From NCBI GenBank assembly GCA_022749755.1, contig CM040444.1, positions 14,222,274-14,286,273 on the forward strand: 64,000 nt of DNA, read 5' to 3'. The position numbers were made by a program, and so were the translations under genes. Below are positions 1-12,700 of the stretch, in pieces. Source of the DNA: Azadirachta indica (taxonomy: Eukaryota > Streptophyta > Magnoliopsida > Sapindales > Meliaceae). The notes beneath the pieces were generated by a model. It had not been told where the DNA came from. It saw only the letters and a list, made by a program, of their open reading frames with translations, and ran no database searches. Position 1 is the first letter of the stretch; each line of letters begins with the position of its first letter.

Positions 1-1113
1 TACACATATATTAATTATGACGTATTAATTATATATAAATTATATGTGTTAAATTTAATTTTAACAATTGAAAATGTATCAATCTAACGATTTATAAATG
101 TGTATAAATATACGTGTAAGAATATGAGACTACCAACCCATCATGTATAAATAATAATTTTGTGGGCTATTTTAGGAATTTTAGCAAGTGAAGAGAGTGA
201 TTATATCTCAGGATTTGTTTGAGTCGATAGTAATAAGTTGGAAAATTGGTAGGGTGAATGGGGGGTACAGTTTGTCATTAGGAGTGGCAGTGGCATTATA
301 TATAAAGAGGAATTAGGTAGGCATAAAATAGCTTTAATGGATGACTAGTGCTTCCAATTATCCCTAGAGACAAAGACAACGCACCAAATACAACTACTGA
401 TAGGACACTGGTGGAGAATAAAGAGAAGAAGCACTCTCCACTGTGTGTGTATGTGTGAGAGGGTGAGAGATCGATTTATTTATTTATAAATAAATAATAT
501 TAATATCCGTGCACTTTTTCTCTAATTAAAGTGGTGTTAGGAATGGAAAGCATGCATCCCCTGATTTATGTTATGCTGCTTTTCCCTCCTCTCAAGTCTC
601 AATAATTGGTCAACTTCATCAAAAGCACTCAATATTTCTTATCATTTTAAGAATATATAATATATACAACAATCAAGGTTTCATATATATAAATATATAT
701 AAAATATATGGGATTGTATTACTAGACTTACCAAGACTATTTTTAGGTTAATATTATATAATATATGTATTAACTTTTAAATAAAAAAGTTAAAAGAAAA
801 TTAAATGCATTGACAAAGGAATGAATTGGTTTTTAAGTCTACATCAATTGTTAGTGTGATATGATTGTGGAAGTGATCTTATCGTCAAAAGCACTTCCTG
901 GGGTGGGATATTACATTATCATATACCTCTATAATTATGTTTATTATAGCCTAATAATCAAGATAATGTCTAGCTATGTAAAATATAAAAGTACTTAAGA
1001 ATTGATACGATAAGATCTTCGATTTACTTTATCATAATGACACAAAAAAATTGTAATATATATAAGTATATATGTATTTTAATTTGGAACTAATTAAATA
1101 TATTACAATTGGT

Positions 1114-1144
<31 letters not shown>

Positions 1145-1668
1145 CTCTTTTCTTTTTTTAACATTTTATGCATGTTAATGAATTTTTTATCCAATTAAGC
1201 AAAATTGAAATAAGTTTATTTGATATACATGGAGCTTTTCTCTATATGTTCCTCGTTAGCAAATTAATTTCATATATAGCTGCTAAATACTGGGTATATA
1301 GATAAGAATTTGCTTTTACTTTTCTTGGGTTATTTGTGTATTATTCAGATTCTTCGATTTCAACTTTAATATCCCTTCAGAAACATTTTATTCTCTTATT
1401 CTATGTATATATGTACATATTCGAATATTATATCCTTTGTGTTACATCCTCAACTCACAAAGCATATAATACCATGTAGCCACAAGGCTATACTTAATAT
1501 CTAGATATATATTGAAACTTTAAAAACAAAATAATTTCAAATTAACTGATCTTATATTAATGAGCTAATTGGATCTTATTTTAAATTTCAAAGCAATAGT
1601 GTCCTCCCGTCCCCTCTACATTTTGAAAAGAATCCATGTTTAAACAATGAGTGAATTGGTATGTAAAA
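1..1668. other. AT-rich intergenic spacer
   Basis: No gene is visible. The stretch is AT-rich with short AT dinucleotide runs, for example near 1122-1142. The first ~165 bases resemble the repeat unit at about 9240-9360 (a shared run around 'aaatttaat..tcaaca.tt..aa', then 'tttataaat' and a downstream 'tataaataataattttgtg'-like end), so both look like members of one diverged dispersed repeat family. Nothing else can be supported. Confidence 0.5.
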
Positions 1669-2060
1669 GAGAAATTGTCCTACACCCCTCAAGTTTGGTG
1701 GTGGAGCCACACAGTGGCCATCACCATTTTAGTATTTTTTTTTTCTTCAAAATAATTATATCATCTTATAGTTCAAAAAATTTAGAATTTAGTGACATTA
1801 ATGAATTTATTTGGGGCTGATTATCAGCAATAAATGGTAACCGATGACGGTTTGATGATCACTTTTAGTAGAAAGAGTGGGAGCACTGCCAACAAGATTT
1901 TATTTGAGTGAGTTGTATGTGGTGTGGTGGGGTATTTACTGTTTTATTTCTAAAAATTAAAATTTTTCCGTTATATCAACTAACAGTAAAACTGTAACAA
2001 GGTATTTTTAAAATCTAATGAGTGGTTCACCAAACCTGAGGGAGTGTAGAGCAATTTTCC
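1669..2060. mobile_element. Small Mutator-like MITE (392 bp) with TIRs and near-perfect 10-bp TSD
   Basis: The left end (from 1669, reading gagaaattgtcctacacc) and the reverse complement of the right end (ending 2060, ggaaaattgctctacactcc) match over roughly 40 bases, giving terminal inverted repeats. They are flanked by gtatgtaaaa (1659-1668) and gaatgtaaaa (2061-2070), a 10-bp target duplication with one mismatch. A 9-11 bp duplication with long TIRs is the hallmark of Mutator-like elements. There is no coding capacity, so it is non-autonomous. The superfamily is inferred from duplication length and TIR style, not from a transposase. Confidence 0.7.
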
Positions 2061-2070
2061 GAATGTAAAA

Positions 2071-3337
2071 TTAAACAGTATAAAGGAAAAGATGACCCAC
2101 AAAGCATAGTACATATAGACTGATGAAGATATATCATCCATAAGAGGAAGAAGCTTCATCACAATTGCAAATCCTTCAATGGTTGTTTAAATTGTACATG
2201 TTTATACAAATGCCGCATAAGAGTTTTCAGTGCTCCCGCTACAACTATTCAATTATAAATTACCACCTAATTTAAATATTTTTTTACAAAACACGCTATC
2301 ATTTCCATTTCACATTTTAAAGCACACTTTTTCTCTTCATTTAAAGATTGAAAAACTAGTTAAATCCCATGTATGAAATAAATAGAGTTTCATATTTAAA
2401 TTGCTATGATTTATTTTAGGTAGAAAATGAAGCAGCAGCACATCAAACAATAATGTCATTTTCGATCATAGAAATTGGAGCCCCTTTAATTTTTCCTCCC
2501 CTTATTAATCATTGGGTGTCAAGTTGCAAGTATCACATGTACCAGCAATTGGGAAAATTTTCATTCAGCCTTATTGCAGTATTACAATTGATAATCCAGC
2601 TAGTTGTATCATGCTACTTACTACCTACCTTTGCTTCTTGTGTTGTCTTCCTAATGGCAACTTGCCTCTCAAAGCATAGCGAATTGACAAAGACTTATAT
2701 GCAACAACGTCTTAAAGCGCGTGTGTGTTTCCTATTGAAGAATATAATTCTATTCTCTACCCATATCACCGTCTACTTTGTTAGTTGAACTCTTTTTAAG
2801 ACCCATTTGCAGTTGTTCTGCTTGTTCGTCAACGTCATTTCAAAAGCATAATAGTTTGAGAGTACTGTTTAAATTTTGGGTAGTCATCACTAACGCTGCT
2901 AATGTTTACCACATCCTTCCACTTATATTTGACATTACATCGAATTAAAACTTACAATATCTCAATTTTAAACATATCCGTAAAATAAATAAGTCGGACC
3001 AACGACAATTTATTAAAATTGATGAAACTGTTTCCTGCAGTTGAACCACAATTACTCTATCCTTTTTATGTGTACATCAAAATACAAGTTAGAAACTGAA
3101 TTTTTCTGGCATTAAACAAAATATATGAACGACATCACAAGTTTGTACATAAATGCTTATGCACAATCTACAGACAGCTGAGGATGAACCAAGCCAGGGG
3201 CCTATACTGGACCAAATCCAGTTAATGATGAACTGAGTTTTCAAGATTCAACAGATAGATATGAAGCTCTAAGACAACCAACCAATTCCAACACGCTACA
3301 TACATAAATGAAGATGAAGCCAGAGTCTATCAAACAC
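2071..3337. other. Intergenic stretch, 3' side of the DnaJ gene
   Basis: AT-rich sequence between the MITE and the stop codon of the minus-strand J-protein gene. An open frame of 111 codons at 2453-2788 (plus) shows no recognisable domain, no splice-supported extension and no conserved composition, so it is not called as a gene. The part from about 3120 probably includes the 3' UTR of the J-protein gene. Confidence 0.4.
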
Positions 3338-6300
3338 CTAGACTGGTTTTGATGATGAAGCAGCATCAATCTGGTTTTCGCCTTCACACCGCAGGCTGTT
3401 TTCTCTGCTGTAAGGAGCCTTGGCACCCTGAGAAGAACTGATCTTAGTTGCACATCGAGTCATTGCATAAACAATCAAATAAATAATTGTTTTAGCCTTT
3501 TAGGACTAATATCTAGTCCTGATACTGTGCCAACATCGCAAGAAGACAGATAAATATGAAGAAAAAAGAAAACTCACTTGGAAAACAGTCCCAAGTTTTT
3601 TCAATGCTTTTGCCCGTAGTCTCAAGACATCCTTGGACACACTAGGGTCCTTCAGTACCTGAAAGGAGCAGCGAGTTAAAAAACAGTTTGAAGACAAACA
3701 ACCAGAAAAATTCTGTTACTCTCCCCTTTTGATTTGTCCTGCATGTCTACTGCTAAAAGCATGCATAGCATAAAACATCTCAGTAGGCCATCTGACCATG
3801 GCAAATTATGCATCCAGAAGGCAGGAACATCTATGAGAGTGCACAACTCTGGTATAAACATTGCATTAGGTTCAGGTCTTAGGGACTAGCTTATGGTAAA
3901 CAAGATGTCTTGACTCAAATTAACCAGCACCATACATAGAGTCATGGCATGATACATACATAATGCGCTTCTTAAAGTTTAAGAAAGGAAATATAACTCA
4001 CAGCTTGGCAAACCCGTGACAGAGTTGACTCAATATCAACCACGTTGATCTGCCAAAGAGATTGAAGCATGGCATCTTTTTTATCTTCAATGGCTTTCAC
4101 TAGGTTCTCTTCTTTGTTCTCCCCTTGGTTCAGCTTCTTCAGGTCTTCTTGTATTTGAATTAAAGAAACAGCGCCTACAGTTTTGAGATGAAATAAGCAC
4201 ATTGCATTTATTTCTTAGACGACTATTTTACCAAATAGAAGCACCCTAAATACAGAATTATAGTACCTGATGCTGCCATAACTTGTGATTTTATCTGATG
4301 GCCTTTATCCCGCACCCATTCTGCTAAAAAAGGTACCTTCATATATCGTTTGTCCTTGCCAAGTTCTCTTGAAGCTTTCCTTGTGTAAATATAACCAATC
4401 GTGTGTAGCATAGCCTCACCAAAAGCTGACGTGGGGAGCATCTTGGGTTAATGTAGGTTGCAATCATAGTGAATACCAAATAAAAATATCATTTGGTTTG
4501 AATCTGAAAAGCACTTTTCCTGATTTCTTTAACAAAAACGTAAGGCAAATTTGCTTTGACAAGTCATAAAAATTCCTTCAAAAAGCTAATCAGATCATGC
4601 CATAGTAACTGAAATATTGACCAACTTATGCAAAGTAAGCGGTGTGTAAATTTCTATAGTTTAATCCCCTGACCACAGTTTGGTTTAGGGCTTCCTCAAA
4701 AGCTATGTTATGCAGAGACAGTAAAGATTGATGTTGGGAAAACCAGTTCCACCAAGATATACATCCTTCACCACAGAAAATTATGCTGTATCTGGTGGCC
4801 TGGTAACCAAGATGAACATGCCTTTAAAGAGAGAAATTAAGAAGTATATTAAGTGGCTGCTTCTGACATACAAAAGAAATGTCATAGTTATTTAGTACCA
4901 ATCAACCTACTGGTCAATCAAGTGGCCTGTTGTTAATCATCCTCTTCACTTGGATTGATGTCTAGACAAATTTTTAAAACATTAACTAAATTGCTTCATG
5001 AAATGATTTGAAGAATTTGCACGTCACGTAGACACTCCCTTAAAGTCTTGACACATCACAGTATTGCCATGAGATAGCAACTACTTCTGATAGGAGTACT
5101 CCAAGAGAGGTGAGGAAAAAGGATAAGACGAGAATGTTAGTTTAATATAATAGAATTTTAAATTTGTAGAAATTTTGATGGAAAATCCCCAGAGTTCTTC
5201 TCATATAATGCCAGCATCATAAAGAGGGTCCATTTTTTGAACAATCAGAAAACCAGCTTTACTAATTAAACAGGGGCAATGTTTTTGACTCTAAAGTTTA
5301 AAGCTTTTTCTTATCATACCTCCTAGCCTTGACCCCAGGCCCCGCATGAGAAACAGTTTCAAATATGATTACCATGTGACTTAAGTCTTATTCCAGGGAA
5401 CTCTGGATGGGCCAATGAAGATATGTTCTTCTTCTCGTAGGTTTTTCAAAGTCAAACATTCCCATTTTTGACTAATACAATATACTAATTTCGGGGAAAA
5501 ATAAGAGAGAATTACCAGCAGCTGAGAGGCGCTGGGCTTCTGAATTTGCCCACTTGATAAACTCATCTGTTCGGCCTTCAACAAATGGTTCAAGACGATT
5601 TTTTAAATTTGTTATGAGCTTTTCTTCCCTCTCTTTCTGCAAGACCTGCACGTTGAACCCAAAGAAAAAAAGGTGGAGGCCCAAGTCAGGTGTATCAAAG
5701 AGCTTACGTTTTGACAAATATAGCTAAGAAAACATACCCTAATCTTTTCCTGTATTTTCTGCCTAAGAACTTCCGTGTCTTGTGAACCTTCTTCAACCTC
5801 AACAGATGCCAAGGAAGCCAATGCAAGTTGCCCAACATAATCTTCAAAAAACTCACTTCCGAAAAGCATCCCAAAGACAGCTGCAGGATCAACCATTGAA
5901 TCCCTGCAAATTAGAACATTAGACAACAGTATCCTTATTAAGTTATGCTTCAAGTTTTCTGCCAGAATAGAGGTGAGAAGGGAGTAGTTAACACAATAAC
6001 AAAATAAATTAAGAGGAATTAATGTAAGCAGCCATTCTCACCGAATGAGTCTCATTGAATACTAAATATCTTCGGGTGCTAAATATACTTATTGTGCAAA
6101 ATTTACTGTAGCTAGTTCATGAATCATCATTTTGATGAAGAACTTTCTTACAACCTTTAAAATTTTTCCAGCTTCAACCTGTTCTAGCAGAATTATCGGC
6201 TCACAACATGATAAACAAATTTACTGTAGGTAGTTCATGCCCCATGGATTTTAAGTAACCAACCAAAGGGAATAGCAATCATTTGTAAGATGAAATAGGT

Positions 6301-7286
6301 AAAACTCATGCTACATAAACTTACTGTTGCACTCCATCCTTTCCATGCTTGTCATATGCTTCACGCTTCTCAGGATCACTTAAAACCTGATATGCCTCAC
6401 CAAGTATCTTACATATGCATAATAACAACCCATATAAGTAAAAGAAAGGCAACAAAAGTTGGAAACAGGCAATATTATGTCTTCTATTGAACATTTCTTA
6501 AGATCTATAAACCCTGAATGCAGCTGAAAGAAAAGCATGAAGCACATTAAAGATGAAGGTTGGATCACATATGCAGAAATCAACCTAATAACTTCAGTTA
6601 GTAATAAAGTATGGAAACAGCTATCTAGACTTCTACTTTTCCCTTTCTGATAACACTAACCAGAGACTCAAAGGATAAATAGGTTGATCTTATCTAGGGA
6701 TTACAATTTGAGAGAGGAAGCATATATGGTGGGGAAGTATAACACATTTACACCAATCAAATAATAAGATTTCAAACTTTTTATATATGGAGAAACAAAT
6801 ACCTAAGCTTACCTGAAAATTTTCAGCAGCTTTTGGGTCTCCAGGATTTTTATCTGGGTGGACTATCCTTGCCTGCAAAAGAACATGTAAACAACACAAG
6901 TAGAAAACAAAAATCACCATTAAACTTATTGCATATTGAATGTAGAATAGTGCATATCAAAAATTTCGAAGCAAGACAAAAATATACTACTAGAAATAAG
7001 CATAGAAAACGAGCACTGTTAAGATTTTGAACATACTATTTCAAAAAACAAAATTAATGGGAAAATGCACCACAACAAAGAATTGCTTCCACAAACTAAT
7101 GAGCTCAGCGCCAACTCATGCTTCTAAATTCATTGAAGCATGAAAATATTTCAATTACCCACAAAGCCAAAAGCACCACAGATGGAATTGAAGCATTACT
7201 TTGACGTAATAAGCTTTCTTGATCTCAGCTGCCGATGCATCAACATTGACACCCAAGATGTCATAATATGCAGTCTCCTTCACCAT
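3338..7286 (-). CDS. DnaJ-X domain J-protein (chaperone dnaJ 10-like), 342 aa, 9 exons
   Basis: An Hsp40 co-chaperone: the J domain stimulates the ATPase of an Hsp70 partner. Exons on the minus strand: 7286-7200, 6872-6813, 6407-6325, 5903-5738, 5645-5516, 4425-4267, 4174-4002, 3658-3578, 3427-3338. All junctions have GT/AG and the phases agree, giving 1029 nt. The start (7286) gives [13 protein letters not shown], the canonical J-domain beginning; the upstream in-frame ATG at 7358 is rejected. The HPD motif is at residues 34-36 ([10 protein letters not shown]), followed by the helix [18 protein letters not shown]. From about residue 80 it carries the DnaJ-X domain of plant dnaJ 10 proteins ([53 protein letters not shown]). 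There are no zinc-finger CxxCxGxG repeats, so it is type III (DJC). The C-terminus after residue ~313 is short and ends in SSSKPV, shorter than the acidic tail of Arabidopsis dnaJ 10. Family assignment is firm; compartment and Hsp70 partner are not shown by the sequence. Confidence 0.93.
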
Positions 7287-8300
7287 TGCTTTCCTTTTGC
7301 TACAGCTTTTAGAACCAGAAACACGACCACAATGAATTAGCCTCATAAGTAACATCAAACAAATAAACCAAAATTAATAACAATAATAACATCATAATTA
7401 CAAGAAAACAATAGCAATATATAACGGGGGATCTCATTAAAGGATAAGGATTGACTCTTGAGTTTCCACACCAATAAAAACCAAGAAGCAGAATAAATAA
7501 TAACTTGAAAATCTAAATCGAATATCTCGTTGACAAAAAGTAAGAACCCGCACAGAATCAGACATCAAGATCTTAGCTAAAATGTCACACAGCAAAAGAA
7601 CAGCAACATGATCATGGTAAACAAATCAAGGAAACAAAATTAAGGATCTAGAATTTTGAACTTACGTATGATTTTAAGCTAAGCACCTCAGCCTAAGTAA
7701 ATCAAAATTGCGAATGCTCGAATGAAGATTGAAGAATAGAAAGAGAGAAATCAGAGAAATTAACTTACTGGTTTCAAAAAAGTGGGAAATCAAATCAACT
7801 AACCCAGAAGTAGATTCACCGCCCAATTGATAATTATGTTATTATTTATAACATTAACAATAACGAAAAGTAGTTTAGTTTCAGATTCTAACAACAGATG
7901 GTTTCTATTACAGGTGTCTGTGACTGTTAACGGACCTGTGGTTTTTAGTTCTGCTGCAAATTTTGCCCATGCGCACTTGGAATGACCTGCCATCCTCTGT
8001 TACACGTGTGGGAGGAAACATGCAAGAATGTACGTGGAAACTGTTTGTGAGGCTCAGAATTGTGGGCCCAATTAGGCCCAATCAAGCCTATTGATCTCCC
8101 ATTCTACCGTGATGGCTCTCGCTCTGTATCAAAAACCATGCAAAAATTCTTAAGTACACCCCACCCACACTTAAATACTAACATTTTGTTTGTTGTATTC
8201 AAATAGCCCAAGTTGGCCTCTTTTCACTTTGTTTGGGGTCCCCTCTAGGCCCCATATCTGGGCCCAAGAAGAACCCCAATTTGATTCAAACACTTGGGCT
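7287..8300 (-). promoter_or_regulatory. 5' leader and promoter region of the DnaJ-X gene
   Basis: Region upstream of the ATG at 7286. A leader intron is likely, since pyrimidine/AG signals on the minus strand lie close to the ATG, but I could not place it precisely. An ACACGTGT palindrome (G-box core CACGTG at 8003-8008) lies about 0.7 kb upstream of the ATG. Several TGGGCC/GGCCCA motifs lie at about 8064-8090 and 8250-8275; such site II elements are typical of housekeeping plant promoters and are bound by TCP factors in studied genes. Use of these motifs by this gene is inference. Confidence 0.4.
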
Positions 8301-8493
8301 CTCGTTCATTTACAACAAAAAAGCTAAAACGACAAACAGCTATATGATTTAATTTGAAATAGAAAAGTTAATATACAAGTGGCAACTTTTCTCTTGTTTT
8401 TCCTTCTCTTTCTAGTATTGATTCATTTCTAACTTAGCTTAAGATTCTATTATTAATCACCTCTCGATTGGATAGTGGGCACTTTTTACTGAC

Positions 8494-8537
<44 letters not shown>

Positions 8538-9110
8538 GAGGCTGAGAGGCACAGTGATTGTCATAATGTACAAGCACAATCAAAATTCGATTAAAATTGT
8601 TGATTTTTTTTTTTTTATAAATTAAAATTTTAATATAATATTTAATAAATCAAATATAGAATGTATAATATTAGATAAAAATTGGGGCACATCATTGAGA
8701 TATCTTATTGTATTGCCAGTTGTGTGGTGAGGAAGGCTCCTCTTGTCATGTGGGTCACGTGTGATGTGAGCAAATCAACCGTACGATACGCTATCTGTTT
8801 TTGCATTGGAGTTGCGGCAGCTTGCACAAAAGTAAGTTCGTTCCTTCAATTGAGCAGTGCAGCTGAGAAAAGCAAAATGCGCTACTAAATAAATACCATT
8901 GGCCATAATTATATACTCATTTGTCTGCACACCACATTACGTGTTCAAATAACACCATTAATTCACGAACATGAATTAATAGCCAAAAAGCACTTAAGAC
9001 TGCAAATCCCACTTTCTCAAAAGTCACTTCTAGTTTTTTACATCCTTAACCATTAAACAAACTAACATATATAATTCATACGTACATACATGATTCCCCT
9101 AAAGTGAAGG
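8301..9110. other. AT-rich intergenic spacer
   Basis: No gene can be supported. It contains an AT/GT microsatellite (about 8496-8537). An open frame of 68 codons at 8682-8888 has no recognisable content. Confidence 0.4.
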
Positions 9111-9116
9111 TAAGGA

Positions 9117-9790
9117 CTATAAATCACCTTTTTTTTTTTTTTTTTTTTTCCCTTATGTTAAATTATGTGATAAAAATAAAAATTGATAATATCATGAGTA
9201 TTTCAAATGTTAATTAATATCATAAATATTTAAATTATGTGTATCTATTATATGTATAAGGTGTCAAATTTAATGTCAACAGTTAAAAGTAATAAATTTA
9301 ATAATTTATAAATAAATGTAAAAAAATAGACTCTCAATTTTATACATATATAAAAAATAATTTTTTTTACGTTTATCATTTTTTTTATTTTTACTATTTG
9401 GTTAATATAATTTAATAGTTGCTATTTAAAGCTAGAAAAATTGTCATAATTCTATAAATCACCTTTTTTTTCTTTTTTTTTTCCCTTATGTTAAATTATG
9501 TGATCAAAAATAAAAATTGATAATATCATGAGTATTTCAAATGTTAATTAATATCATAAATATTTAAATTATGTGTATCTATTATATGTATAAGGTGTCA
9601 AATTTAATGTCAACCGTTAAAAGTAATAAATTTAATAATTTTATAAAAAAAAAAAAAAATAGACTCTCAATTTTATACATATATAAAAAATAATAATTTT
9701 TTTTTACGTTTATTTTTTTTTATTTTTACTATTTGGTTAATATAATTTAATAGTTGCTATTTAAAGCTAGAAAAATTGTCATAATTCTAT
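9117..9790. repeat. Tandem duplication of a ~335-bp AT-rich unit
   Basis: The unit beginning ctataaatcacc at 9117 recurs at 9452 (period 335). Both copies carry the same ordered text: poly-T run, cccttatgttaaattatgtga, ttgataatatcatgagta, gtataaggtgtcaaattt, tagactctcaattttata, ctatttggttaatata, and the ending gctagaaaaattgtcataattctat. Differences are mostly homopolymer lengths and a few substitutions, so the duplication looks young. No coding potential is visible; the unit resembles a dispersed repeat also represented at the window start. Confidence 0.85.
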
Positions 9791-12700
9791 TTTTTTTTTA
9801 ATTCCAATTTCAACTTATGGGTGGATTATATATTAAAAAAATGTAATGAAAATTTGAAAATTATAACAAAATTAAAAAAAAAATTAAAGAACGTAATGCA
9901 TTAAAGATTGCGTAAAAAAAAATCAAAATGTATGAATTTAATAACAAATTCGGGGATTTAATTAGTATTAGTACTCCCTCCCATGATATTCCTGTCTGTC
10001 TGCTATGAATAAATATAATGAAATTAATTATGCTTAATAAATATTTAATTACATGTGATTAACAGGCCAGCCCATAATAATTTGATTCTGAGATTTCATA
10101 TCATGTGTACTCTATACAATTTAAGTAAAAAGCATCGTTAATATAAAGATGCTGGATTTTTAAATTAAATTAAAATTAAATGTTAATAGCACTCAGCAAT
10201 CACAATCTGTAATCAACCAATTATTTAATCACAAGAGTAAGTACTGTCATCACTTTAATTAATTAATTTTGAAGTCCTCTCAGTTGTCCTTTTGCTTTCA
10301 ATTAACATAATTAATCAATCTTTAATCTTTATTGTGTAAGGTGACAATGTCCTAGATCACCGCCTAACATTCATCGTCAATTCCAATCCCTTTTTTCTTT
10401 TTCTTTTTTTTAATAATCCAGAGGTATTTTTATACATTTTCTTTTAGCGTACTTGATAAAATAAATACAAATAATTAATTTATTTTAAAAATAATTAATA
10501 ATATTCTTTCAAATACTTTTATTGATTAAAATATATAAAAAATTAAAAAGTGACCTTGATTAAGTTTCGATACCCACAATTTATTGGATAGAATTAATTC
10601 TCTTCTCAATGAAAAATAAAAGCCATTGTTTTTTCAATAATATTACAAAAAGTAATAATATAAAGTACTAACTCACACTAGTATGCGAAGACTAATAAGA
10701 AAATAAATATTAAAATTTGAAAATTATTTTAAAATTTAAACTTATAAGAGTTAGAATATAAAATGAAGTTGATATCATATCCCATGATTAGTTAAAAATA
10801 ATTAATCTAAAATTTAAATAAAATGATTAACTAAAAACCTAAATTTTAGTTGCAATTTAATTGAAAATGATTTTAACTAACAAAAATATTCCCTAGCTAA
10901 TGGAGTTGAAGTTACTTTAAATTGATTAAGAAATTAAAAATGATCTCCCACTTTTGGTTAGAATTCATGTGAGCCATACAATAACATGGGTTGGCCACAT
11001 GGGCTTACGATATATTAAGTAAATGTGTCCTCAATTAATGGATTAATTTAATTAACTTAATTAATTGATTAATTGATTGATTGCCAACACGTATGCAATC
11101 AAATCCAAAAAGAAAAGGGCGTGCAATTACATTCAAATAAAAGAGATCTCATCATCGTTGTTCCCTCTTAATTAATTAATTAATTAATTATTTAAATGAT
11201 TAATTATAATAATTAAGATCAATTAGAAATTAAATCACCATACCTAATTAAATTCTCACCGACCTTTTAATTTTTTCACTTTAACTATGCTTTGGGACTT
11301 CTTTTTCTTTTTTAATTTTATTTTGGGTCACACCCACTATGATTTAATTAATGTCATGTCACATCATGTCATGTATGTATGTACATTTCTTAATTGTTAC
11401 TAATTGATTGGTAGAAAATTGTTAATTTAAAAAAGTTATTTTGTTTATTGCAAAGATTACTTGCTGCATCAAATCAATTGTCACTTTCTACAACAAGTGA
11501 AAGTGGGTGTCAAAAATTATTGATGTTGTATTTATCAATTTAATGACATATAGTTTTCGTGTGACATATGTATCATATTTAATGTATAAAAATGTAAGTC
11601 GGGGTGCACATAATATATTGAAATTTTTATCTATATTCATGCATCATATCATAATGAAAATAAAATTTTAGGTGGGATGAAAGTATGATATAATTTATAA
11701 ATTAATGTTATTCTTAAAATAATTAATGTGGAATTTTGATAGTTCTTAAAATAAGTGAAAGAAAAGGAATGTATATATAGTATAATTTCATTAGATAATT
11801 ATAAAATAAAATATAGCAAGCTATATATTTATCTCAAATTAACATTTTTATTTTATGAAAAAAAGTAACAAGCAGATAATATTGTTAGGTGTACAAAGTT
11901 CAAATTTTTCTAGAAACTAATTAACGTGTTAAAATTATATTATTAGTGCCATGCATCCATATAATTCATACTTTTTTTACTTAGAAAAAATTTGTTTTAT
12001 TTCTTTCACAATATATAAAATATATAATAATATTACATAAATATGTGTGAATAAATTTGTATAAAAATTTATTTAATCATATTTATTCAATTTATAAAAG
12101 AAGGTTTAAAACTATTAATTAATACGAAGTAAAGGTTAAAAGGTATTTACATCTAAAGATTTGTGTCCATTTGAAAAGGGTGAAAATATATAGTTTGACA
12201 ATTACCATAAAGATATGTGAAAAAGTGTACATTTCAAATTAATTAATTAGAAGTAATAATAAAGAATTTCAAGAATGTAATTAAGTATGGTTCTAACTCT
12301 TTCAAAATTTTATTTTATGATAATTCTTAAAAGAATTTGAGACCCTACCAATTGCTATCATGGGTCCACATTGCTAAAACTGTATATCATAATTTCTTCA
12401 ACCTTCTTTTGTCTTTTCTTTACCTTTTAGGTTTACTTACTTATCAAGAGAAGAATAACTATAAAAAGTTGTTCAAGTTATAATATTTGCAAAATATAGG
12501 TGTGATTTCATGCCAAAAATTAAAATATCGGTGGTTGAAAAGTAATTTTTAAAAATTTATTATTATCTATTTTAAATAATTTATTTACGTATTATAAATG
12601 AAAGTACACTTACTATTGAGTTTTAATCACATAATAAATTTGAAATATTTTTGAAAATGATCACTTCATACATGAACAATACAATTTTAATCACATAATG

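Noticed and set aside
2453..2788. 111-codon plus-strand frame with hydrophobic stretches
   Set aside because: No domain, no splice-supported extension and AT-driven hydrophobic composition; random frames of this length are expected here.
7287..7358. Earlier in-frame ATG (7358) of the DnaJ gene
   Set aside because: The extra 24 residues are not family-like, whereas [12 protein letters not shown] at 7286 is the canonical start of this class.
7799..7993. 64-codon minus frame upstream of the DnaJ start
   Set aside because: Lies in leader/promoter DNA, no splice link to the J domain and no recognisable sequence.
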